Shown here piece by piece: positions 57,657-64,000 of a DNA stretch of 64,000 nt (position 1 is its first letter; the number at the start of each line of letters is the position of its first letter). The stretch covers positions 372,001 through 436,000 of the forward strand of contig NZ_JAFIBY010000004.1 of assembly GCF_017832355.1 (NCBI RefSeq), given 5' to 3'. Position numbers and translations under genes: made by a program. This DNA is from Serratia sp. PL17. GTDB taxonomy: Bacteria; Pseudomonadota; Gammaproteobacteria; Enterobacterales; Enterobacteriaceae. The notes below the pieces were generated by a model. It did no database searches. It worked only from the letters and a program-made list of their open reading frames with translations, and was not told where the DNA came from.

Positions 57657-58594
57657 TACTTCTTGAACGGATGCTGTGCCAGCCAGTGGTCGGCAATATC
57701 CTGGCGCCGGCATACCCAGACGCGATCATATTGCTCGATATAATCCAGGAATCGCTGCAACGCACGAAACTTGCCCGGACGCCCCAATAAACGGCAATGC
57801 ATGCCGATCGACAGCATTTTCGGTGACTCAGCCCCTTCGGCATACAGCACGTCAAAGCTGTCTTTCAGGTAGGTGAAGAACTGCTCGCCGGTGTTAAACC
57901 CTTGCGGTGAGGCAAAGCGCATGTCATTCGCCTCCAGGGTATAAGGCACGATCAAATGCGGTTTTTTCTCTCCGTTGGCGCACTGTACCTCGGTCCAAAA
58001 CGGCAAATCGTCGCCGTAATAGTCGCTGTCGTACATCAGACCACCTTGTTCCACCACCAGCCGCCGGGTATTTGGGCTATCGCGGCCGGTATACCAGCCG
58101 AGCGGAGCCTTGCCAAACAGATCGCGCAATACCCTGATGGCCTGTTGCATATGCTGCCGTTCGGTAACTTCGTCCATATGCTGGTAGTGGATCCAGCGCC
58201 AGCCGTGGCTGACGACGTCGTAATTGGCGTTTTTGATCGCTTCAACCACCAATGGGTTGCGCGCCAGCGCCATCGCCACACCAAATACCGTCAACGGCAG
58301 GCCGCGGCGCTGAAACTCATTATAAATACGCCAGAATCCCGCGCGTGAACCATATTCGTACAGCGAATCCATCGACATATGCCGCTCGGGATAACTGGCG
58401 GCACCGATGATATCGGAGAGAAATTGTTCAGAGCCGGCGTCGCCGTGCAGCACGTTGTTTTCGGCACCTTCCTCGTAGTTGAGGACAAACTGCACTGCAA
58501 TGCGTGCCTGCCCAGGCCAACGCGCATGGGGCGGTTGCCCACCGTAACCGATCAAATCACGGGGGTAATCTTTATTGAACTGGTATTCACTCAT
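57656..58594 (-). CDS. puuE: Allantoinase PuuE (polysaccharide deacetylase family)
   Basis: A 312-residue metal-independent-type allantoinase that opens the allantoin ring to allantoate. It starts MSEYQFNKDYPRDLIGYGGQ and contains FVLNYEEGAENNVLHGD, DVVSHGWRWIHYQHMDE and LGWYTGRDSPNTRRLVVEQG, all typical of PuuE. It corresponds to Klebsiella hpxB and lies next to a hydantoin racemase. 19 bases after hpxA on the same strand. Confidence 0.95.
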   Translation of the reverse strand: MSEYQFNKDYPRDLIGYGGQPPHARWPGQARIAVQFVLNYEEGAENNVLHGDAGSEQFLSDIIGAASYPERHMSMDSLYEYGSRAGFWRIYNEFQRRGLPLTVFGVAMALARNPLVVEAIKNANYDVVSHGWRWIHYQHMDEVTERQHMQQAIRVLRDLFGKAPLGWYTGRDSPNTRRLVVEQGGLMYDSDYYGDDLPFWTEVQCANGEKKPHLIVPYTLEANDMRFASPQGFNTGEQFFTYLKDSFDVLYAEGAESPKMLSIGMHCRLLGRPGKFRALQRFLDYIEQYDRVWVCRRQDIADHWLAQHPFKK

Positions 58595-58613
58595 CGCCGT
58601 TTCCCTATGCTGA

Positions 58614-59357
58614 TTACCCGTTAAAATTGCTAAACATGCCGGACAAAGATTTTGCCGGTGGGAAATCCAGATCGCCGTGTTTACTGGTGCTTAGACCGAG
58701 TGCATTCAACGACTCGATCATCTTCACCGCGGCGCTGACGCCGTCGATCACCGGGATCCCCAACTCCAACGTCAGTTCTCGCGCTAAATCGGCCATACCA
58801 CCGCAGCCGAGAACAATCGCCCCGCTGCCGTCCTGCTGTTTTGTTCGGATGCATTGTTCACGCACTTTCTGCTGGGCCAGACCGCTGCCATCTTCCAGCG
58901 CGAGCACCGGTAGATCAATGGCATGCAGTGCAGCACAGTGCCGTTCAAAGCCATATTGATGTAGCAGATGCCGTGCAATGATCAGCGTGCGTGGCAGCGT
59001 GGTGACGATAGAGAAACGCGTCGCCACCAGCGTCGCCATGTGCATTGCTGCTTCAGCGATGCCAATCACTGGTGCACTGGCCAATTCACGCGCCGCCAGC
59101 AGGCCCGGATCGCCGAAGCAGGCGATAACATGCCCGCTCACACCCGCTTCTCGGCCCAGCCTCACCTGCTGCAATACGCCGATGGCGGCGATAGCCTCGT
59201 CAAAATGGCCTTCTATCGACGGGGCCCCAGCTTGCGGACAGACTGCCTGAATCTCGGTACCCGGCGCCGCTGCCGCTCGGGCAGCAACGGCTATGGTTTC
59301 GGTCATCGCCAGACTGGTATTCGGATTAATGACCTGAATGATGCAGCGAACGGTCAT
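58614..59357 (-). CDS. hpxA: Allantoin racemase (Asp/Glu/hydantoin racemase family)
   Basis: A 247-residue cofactor-independent racemase that interconverts R- and S-allantoin. The two catalytic cysteines are in VIACFGDPGLLAARE and IVLGCGGMADLARELTLEL. It starts MTVRCIIQVINPNTSLAMT, a common N-terminus of hydantoin racemases. Overlaps hpxS by 4 bases and precedes puuE; the trio is hpxSAB of Klebsiella. Confidence 0.95.
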   Translation of the reverse strand: MTVRCIIQVINPNTSLAMTETIAVAARAAAAPGTEIQAVCPQAGAPSIEGHFDEAIAAIGVLQQVRLGREAGVSGHVIACFGDPGLLAARELASAPVIGIAEAAMHMATLVATRFSIVTTLPRTLIIARHLLHQYGFERHCAALHAIDLPVLALEDGSGLAQQKVREQCIRTKQQDGSGAIVLGCGGMADLARELTLELGIPVIDGVSAAVKMIESLNALGLSTSKHGDLDFPPAKSLSGMFSNFNG

Positions 59358-60103
59358 CGCGCCTCCCGTGATGCGGTTGCAGCAAAAATATGGGCGAAAT
59401 CCGGCACCTCATGGGTGCCTTGATCAAAGCGTAAATTAGCCACGATATCGTCAAAATGACGGGACAGATGATCCACCAACGCTGCGCTGTCCTTCGCACG
59501 CAACAACGCCAATAGATCGCTGTGATCATGGCAACGACAGCCTTGCTGCCACGGAGAGCCGTAAACAGCGATCACCAAGGATGAGCGCAGTGTGAGCAGC
59601 GAAACCATCTCCGTTAGCACCTGATTGCCGGCAATGGCCTGCAGCTGCACATGAAACGACGCCGACAGGCGAATCGCCGCCGCCCCGTCCTGATCGCGGT
59701 GCGCCTGCTGTTCCTGCGCCACGATCTCTTCCATCGCCAACACATGACCTTCACCGCAGTGCGCAATCACCTGCGGCAGGTTGGCACACTCCAACATTTT
59801 TCGCGTTTGGAAAACGTGAGCGGCTTCGTCCTGCCCCGGCGTTGCCACCTGTGCACCACGTTTGGGCAGTTGGGTAACCAGTTGCACTGCGGCAAGGCGC
59901 TGTAATACCCGCCGAATGCCGGTCCGGCTGACACCAAAGGTTTCTGCCAGCGCCTCTTCCGGCAGTTTACTGCCGGGCAGCAACCGGTGTTCGACGATGG
60001 CTTTCACCAGCGAGTTATAAATATGATCGTCTTTATCTTCAATGAAATACGTGGCCTGTTGCCCGTGCCACACGGCGCTGGCGTCCTTCGTCATACCGAT
60101 CAT
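59354..60103 (-). CDS. hpxS: GntR-family regulator HpxS
   Basis: A 249-residue FadR-subfamily GntR protein. The winged helix is at about 25-90 (IYNSLVKAIVEHRLLPGSKL then EEALAETFGVSRTGIRRVLQRL) and the helical FCD effector domain follows, with metal-type histidines in SASFHVQLQAIAGN and CHDHSDLLALLRAKD. ATG 60103 has GAGGGG upstream. The 60138-60165 palindromes in the divergent promoter are the likely binding site. Effector probably allantoin or a product, not shown. Confidence 0.93.
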   Translation of the reverse strand: MIGMTKDASAVWHGQQATYFIEDKDDHIYNSLVKAIVEHRLLPGSKLPEEALAETFGVSRTGIRRVLQRLAAVQLVTQLPKRGAQVATPGQDEAAHVFQTRKMLECANLPQVIAHCGEGHVLAMEEIVAQEQQAHRDQDGAAAIRLSASFHVQLQAIAGNQVLTEMVSLLTLRSSLVIAVYGSPWQQGCRCHDHSDLLALLRAKDSAALVDHLSRHFDDIVANLRFDQGTHEVPDFAHIFAATASREAR

Positions 60104-60137
60104 TTTTCTGCCCCTCGTCCCCTTCGATAGTCAAATC

Positions 60138-60165
60138 GTATACAAAAAACAGATATTTTGTATAC
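60138..60165. promoter_or_regulatory. Double GTATAC operator between hpxS and hpxC
   Basis: GTATACAAAA (60138-60147) and TTTTGTATAC (60156-60165) form a perfect inverted repeat. Each arm contains GTATAC, 22 bases apart, and the right one lies in TTGTATACAA (60158-60167), a match to the T-N-G-T-N3-A-C-N-A site of FadR-type GntR proteins. HpxS is the obvious candidate to bind both. Confidence 0.8.
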
Positions 60166-60268
60166 AAGAAAACACAGTTTGGCCTGGATCCTGCAAAAGC
60201 CATCTCAGCACGCTTTACCAAAAACAGATAACGACATCCGGGTGACGTTCTTGAGAGGAGCACGATTT

Positions 60269-61729
60269 ATGCCAAACCCTAATGAAAACTACAGTCCCAA
60301 GCTGTGCAACGATGACCTGGCACCCACGCGTGACCAGAACTGGAGCTGGTACAACATCTTTTCTTTCTGGATGTCGGATGTACACAGTATGGGCGGCTAT
60401 GTGGTGGCAGCCAGCTTCTTTGCTCTGGGTCTGTCGAGCTGGCAGGTATTGATTTGCCTGTTGGCGGGAATTTGCATCGTACAGTTTTGCGCTAATCTGG
60501 TGGCCAAACCCAGCCAACTTGGCGGCGTGCCTTACGCCGTATTAAGCCGTCAGGCGTTTGGCGTGTTTGGCGCCAATATTCCCGCGGTAATCCGCGGCAT
60601 GATTGCCTTCGCCTGGTATGGCATCCAAACCTACCTGGCGTCCAACGCGCTGATGCTGACGCTGCTTAAATTCTTCCCGTCGCTGGAGCCAATGACTCTG
60701 CCGCATTTTCTTGGGCTATCGCAACTTGGATGGTTTTGTTACATCACCATGTGGCTATTGCAGGCAATGGTGTTTTGGCATGGCATGCAGGCCATTAAGC
60801 GCTTTATCGATATCGCCGGGCCGGCCGTTTATGTGGTGATGTTCGCGCTGGCGGGCTGGATTATTTACCGCGTTGGTTTTTCCAACCTTTCCCTCACGCT
60901 AACAAGTAAAAACCTGAGTGCCGGCGAACAAGGCTGGCTAATGCTGACGGCTACTGCGCTGGTGGTATCGTATTTTTCCGGTCCACTGCTTAACTTTGGC
61001 GATTTTACCCGCTACGGCAAAAGCTTTGCCGAGGTGCAACGCGGTAACCGTTGGGGGCTGCCGTTCAACTATCTGTTATTTTCGCTGGTGACGGTGGTGA
61101 TTGTTTCCGGCACCTTGCCGCTGTTCGGGCAGCTCATCACCGATCCCATCGAAACGGTCACCCGCCTCGACAGTGATATTGCCGTCGCCCTTGGGTTGCT
61201 GACCATGATAGTGGCCACTATTGGCATTAATATTGTGGCCAACTTTGTGTCACCGGCGTTTGATTTCTCTAACTGCTCACCGCAGAAGATCAGCTTCCGT
61301 ACTGGCGGGATGATTGCCGCTGTCGGTTCATTCCTGCTCACGCCGTGGAATTTGTTCCAGTCGCCCGAGTTGATTCATTACACGCTGGATGTTCTGGCGG
61401 CCTTTATCGGCCCGTTGTTCGGTATTTTGTTGGTGGATTTTTACATCATCAAGCGGGGGGAATTGCATGTCGATGACTTGTATAACGCCACACCGACGGG
61501 TCGCTACTGGTACAAAAATGGGTTCAACCCAAATGCTATCTGGGCGCTGGTACCCGCAGTGATAATTGGACTGGCGATCAGCTTCACACCGGGTTTGCAT
61601 GAGGTGGCAAACTTCAGTTGGTTTATTGGTGCTGCATTGGGTGGGGGATGTTATCGAATCATTGCCCGCCGCGAATGGGCGGCCAATCAGGCGGTCACCT
61701 TTGCCAAAGCCGAATTGAGCAAAGAGTAA
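60269..61729 (+). CDS. hpxC: NCS1 family permease, likely allantoin
   Basis: A 486-residue transporter of the nucleobase:cation symporter-1 family with 12 hydrophobic helices. Family segments are NYSPKLCNDDLAPTRDQNWSW, IFSFWMSDVHSMGGYVVA, FAWYGIQTYLASNAL and FNPNAIWALVPAVIIG. GAGAGGAG upstream of ATG 60269 rules for this start over the open extension through the operator. Divergent from hpxS; in Klebsiella hpxC sits beside hpxSAB. Allantoin is inferred as substrate from neighbours; uracil or hydantoin permeases look alike. Confidence 0.9.
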   Translation: MPNPNENYSPKLCNDDLAPTRDQNWSWYNIFSFWMSDVHSMGGYVVAASFFALGLSSWQVLICLLAGICIVQFCANLVAKPSQLGGVPYAVLSRQAFGVFGANIPAVIRGMIAFAWYGIQTYLASNALMLTLLKFFPSLEPMTLPHFLGLSQLGWFCYITMWLLQAMVFWHGMQAIKRFIDIAGPAVYVVMFALAGWIIYRVGFSNLSLTLTSKNLSAGEQGWLMLTATALVVSYFSGPLLNFGDFTRYGKSFAEVQRGNRWGLPFNYLLFSLVTVVIVSGTLPLFGQLITDPIETVTRLDSDIAVALGLLTMIVATIGINIVANFVSPAFDFSNCSPQKISFRTGGMIAAVGSFLLTPWNLFQSPELIHYTLDVLAAFIGPLFGILLVDFYIIKRGELHVDDLYNATPTGRYWYKNGFNPNAIWALVPAVIIGLAISFTPGLHEVANFSWFIGAALGGGCYRIIARREWAANQAVTFAKAELSKE

Positions 61730-61736
61730 AAACAAC

Positions 61737-61768
61737 GAAGCCCTGAGTTATTGCTAACTCAGGGCTTC
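61737..61768. terminator. Terminator between hpxC and tRNA-Asp
   Basis: GAAGCCCTGAGTTA (61737-61750) pairs with TAACTCAGGGCTTC (61755-61768) around TTGC. It lies between convergent transcripts; the minus side is followed by T-rich sequence, fitting the tRNA. Confidence 0.85.
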
Positions 61769-61775
61769 TGAATGT

Positions 61776-61852
61776 TGGCGGAACGGACGGGGCTCGAACC
61801 CGCGACCCCCTGCGTGACAGGCAGGTATTCTAACCAACTGAACTACCGCTCC
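61776..61852 (-). tRNA. tRNA-Asp (GTC)
   Basis: The minus strand gives a 77-nt cloverleaf from GGAGCGGTAGTTCAG to CGTTCCGCCA, with anticodon loop CTGTCAC (anticodon GTC), T loop GGTTCGAGC and encoded CCA. It is nearly identical to E. coli tRNA-Asp. It marks the edge of the backbone next to dnaQ/rnhA; tRNA genes are common insertion sites. Confidence 0.98.
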
Positions 61853-62009
61853 GCGCCGTTCTTCTCTTTCGAGAGGAACGAGGCGCATATTACGGTTGAG
61901 TCAGTATTGCGTCAATGCCTTTTTCTTACCAAATGAACCGTTTGCGCAGTTTTTCAGCTAACACGACGCAAAGGCTACTCAACCGCCTTTTTATACGCAA
62001 AAAACAGCG

Positions 62010-62750
62010 TTACTCCACGTCAGTACGCCACAGACAACTGCCACCTTTTTTCGCCACCAGATCCAGGCGAGCTTCGTGTGCGGCTACTTCTGCCTCGCTG
62101 GCGTAAACCACTTTCATCGTTGTCGCCGGGCGAACAATACGCTGAATGTCCTGCGTTGAGTTGTTATTCTGGGTATCACCTTCCATCTGGAACGCGATCG
62201 ACGTCTGACCACCGGTCATCGCCAGATACACTTCCGCCAGGATCTCGGCATCGAGCAATGCGCCGTGCAACGTACGCTTGCTGTTGTCTATCTCATAACG
62301 GCTGCATAAGGCGTCAAGGTTATTGCGTTTGCCCGGAAACAGACGACGCGCCATTAACAGGCTGTCGGTGATGGTGCAGAAGGTATCGGTCTTCGGAATG
62401 CCCTGCTGCAACATGCGGAATTCGTGATCCATAAAGCCGATGTCGAACGCTGCGTTATGGATGACTAACTCACCGCCACGGATAAAGTCGATAAACTCAT
62501 CGGCAATTTGGTCAAACGTCGGTTTATCTGCCAAGAATTCATCGCTGATACCATGAACGCCATAGGCTTCAGGATCGACCAAGCGATCAGGCTTGATATA
62601 AACATGGTAGTGACGGCCCGTCGGGCGACGGTTAATCACCTCAACGGCACCAATTTCAATGATGCGGTGGCCTTCGTAATGCACCCCGAGTTTGTTCATA
62701 CCGGTGGTTTCGGTATCGAGGACAATCTGTCTGGTGGTTGTAGAGATCAT
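62010..62750 (-). CDS. dnaQ: DNA polymerase III epsilon subunit
   Basis: The 3'-5' proofreading exonuclease of the replicative polymerase, 246 residues. The DEDDh sites are visible: D12 and E14 in [12 protein letters not shown], an aspartate in [15 protein letters not shown], and H-D in [19 protein letters not shown]-rich linker and the C-terminal polymerase-binding tail follow. Divergent from rnhA across a 72-bp promoter region, as in E. coli. Confidence 0.97.
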   Translation of the reverse strand: MISTTTRQIVLDTETTGMNKLGVHYEGHRIIEIGAVEVINRRPTGRHYHVYIKPDRLVDPEAYGVHGISDEFLADKPTFDQIADEFIDFIRGGELVIHNAAFDIGFMDHEFRMLQQGIPKTDTFCTITDSLLMARRLFPGKRNNLDALCSRYEIDNSKRTLHGALLDAEILAEVYLAMTGGQTSIAFQMEGDTQNNNSTQDIQRIVRPATTMKVVYASEAEVAAHEARLDLVAKKGGSCLWRTDVE

Positions 62751-62822
62751 ATTGCAGTGCTCACAGCGCTCGTTTATGTCAGACTTGGCTTTTATAAAAC
62801 TGATAGGAAGAGTCTACCAGAG

Positions 62823-63290
62823 ATGCTCAAACAGGTAGAAATTTTCACCGACGGCTCCTGCCTTGGCAATCCGGGTCCCGGTGGTTATGGCGCAATATTG
62901 CGTTATAAACAAACTGAGAAAACCTTTAGCGCGGGCTTCCGCCTGACCACCAACAACCGTATGGAGATGATGGCGGCCATTGTCGCACTGGAAGCTCTGA
63001 CAACGCCTTGTGAAGTGATCCTCAGTACCGACAGCCAATATGTGCGCCAGGGCATCACCAGTTGGATCCACAACTGGAAAAAACGCGGCTGGAAAACTGC
63101 CGACAAAAAACCGGTTAAGAATGTCGATCTGTGGCAACGGCTGGATTTGGCTATTCAGCGCCACAGCGTCAAATGGGAGTGGGTTAAAGGCCACGCCGGC
63201 CACCCGGAAAACGAACGTTGTGACGTGCTGGCACGTGATGCGGCAGGTAACCCAACCCAAGATGACGTGGGTTACAAGCCGGAAAACTAA
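62823..63290 (+). CDS. rnhA: Ribonuclease HI
   Basis: Cuts RNA in RNA-DNA hybrids. The 155 residues equal the E. coli enzyme. Active site acids: D10 in [18 protein letters not shown]48 in [17 protein letters not shown]70 in [12 protein letters not shown] and D134 in [14 protein letters not shown] 62823 is used; the longer frame overlaps dnaQ. Its stop overlaps the convergent yafS stop by a few bases. Confidence 0.98.
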   Translation: MLKQVEIFTDGSCLGNPGPGGYGAILRYKQTEKTFSAGFRLTTNNRMEMMAAIVALEALTTPCEVILSTDSQYVRQGITSWIHNWKKRGWKTADKKPVKNVDLWQRLDLAIQRHSVKWEWVKGHAGHPENERCDVLARDAAGNPTQDDVGYKPEN

Positions 63291-64000
63291 GGCAGCTTGC
63301 GATAACTCTTGGTCGCGCCAACCGCGCGGCTGAGAGAAGGCTTTCTCGCCCCGAGCTTCATCGGCGTTGGCGTCAACGGCAAAGTGCGTTTACGCGCAAC
63401 GATCACGCTCATACACCCCAGCGCCGGTAAATGTGTACACAGAAACTTCCCGCCTTTGCGCTGCCACGGCAACACATGAAAACGCGACTGATATAACACT
63501 TCATAATTCAACAGGCTCAGCCAGTCCAGCAAGCGCATCTGGGTGAACATCCGGCTGACATAGGGCTGACGACGACGCAATCCAGGCACCAGCTTGCCTA
63601 AGCCCAGCAAACTGAACGGGTTGAAACTGCTGATCACCAGCCAACCGTCATCAATCAACACGCGATCGACTTCACGCAGCATACGGTGCGGATCGTCAGC
63701 ATAAGACAACGTATGCGCCAATAAGCAGGCATCCACGGATTTAGCGGCAAAGGGCAACTGGTAGGCGTCCGCGATCACCTGCAGGTTTTCACCTTCCAGA
63801 CTCACATTCACCTGATGCGAAATAGCGCACTTGTCGGTGGCCAGGCTGGCGCTGAGATTACCGAGCTTAAGCAGATGGAAACCAAACAGCTTCGGCCACC
63901 AGGGTTGCAACTGTCGCTCGAGCGCCTCACGATAGTATTCCCCCCATGGCAACTCTGCCCAAGACTGTGGGTCGGTAAGCTTTTGTAGAGTATGGGCTGG
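63287..64000 (-). CDS. yafS: YafS-type SAM-dependent methyltransferase (cut at the right edge)
   Basis: A class I methyltransferase next to rnhA as in E. coli. Segments include [59 protein letters not shown] and [12 protein letters not shown]. The frame stays open to base 64000; the 16 residues before [15 protein letters not shown] are in frame and match the E. coli N-terminus, whose start would be only a couple of codons outside. A TTG at 63952 is therefore internal, not the start. Target substrate unknown. Confidence 0.9.
   Translation of the reverse strand, partial: PAHTLQKLTDPQSWAELPWGEYYREALERQLQPWWPKLFGFHLLKLGNLSASLATDKCAISHQVNVSLEGENLQVIADAYQLPFAAKSVDACLLAHTLSYADDPHRMLREVDRVLIDDGWLVISSFNPFSLLGLGKLVPGLRRRQPYVSRMFTQMRLLDWLSLLNYEVLYQSRFHVLPWQRKGGKFLCTHLPALGCMSVIVARKRTLPLTPTPMKLGARKPSLSRAVGATKSYRKLP

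Noticed and set aside
60158..60268. N-terminal extension of the NCS1 permease
   Set aside because: It would translate the right half of the GntR operator; a much better ribosome site lies before ATG 60269.

Overview
The window looks like chromosome of a Serratia-type enterobacterium (Yersiniaceae). The order proBA-crl-frsA-gpt-pepD-dinB, a full Na+-translocating NADH:quinone reductase operon, dpaA-yafJ-gmhA-fadE and dnaQ/rnhA/yafS next to tRNA-Asp is an enterobacterial backbone, while nqr, methionine salvage and hpx-type purine genes in one block fit Serratia or Klebsiella-like relatives. Genus is inferred from gene content, not tested. Most coding DNA is moderately GC-rich; one block near the left end is clearly AT-rich.

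Layout: 1-789 holds the tail of a peptide-type ABC binding protein and a cytochrome b561. 790-5120 is an accessory stretch: a secreted protein of unknown function, a small XRE-type regulator, and an AT-rich two-gene unit coding an OLD/DUF3696-like ATPase and a protein with PLD-like motifs, a candidate defence system. 5299-13132 is backbone (proA, proB, crl, frsA, gpt, pepD, SOS-controlled dinB). 13296-21327 has a divergent GDPD-like secreted protein and the nqrABCDEF-apbE-nqrM operon (minus strand). 21908-26802 has dpaA, yafJ, gmhA and fadE (with a FadR site).

26980-33763 begins with a hok/sok-like type I toxin-antitoxin locus, followed by the complete methionine salvage set (mtnK, mtnA, mtnD, mtnC, mtnB, mtnE and a Nit2-like omega-amidase) with two MetJ-box arrays. 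33797-46531 is a purine ring catabolism block: NCS2 permease, uraH, uraD, allantoate amidohydrolase hpxK, aminotransferase hpxJ, a polar amino acid-type ABC transporter, RpiR regulator hpxU and hpxWXYZ. 46617-47173 is a type II toxin-antitoxin pair. 47183-57595 is an aerobactin locus: ferric-siderophore reductase, ShiF-like exporter, iucABCD and the receptor iutA, with Fur-like sites in the divergent promoter. 57656-61729 returns to allantoin use (allantoinase, racemase, GntR regulator, NCS1 permease), so the iron locus sits between two parts of the purine regulon.

61776-64000 is tRNA-Asp, dnaQ, rnhA and a yafS-type methyltransferase cut by the right edge. At least five copies of a small palindromic intergenic repeat are scattered through the window. 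No CRISPR array, rRNA, intact insertion sequence or integrase was seen.
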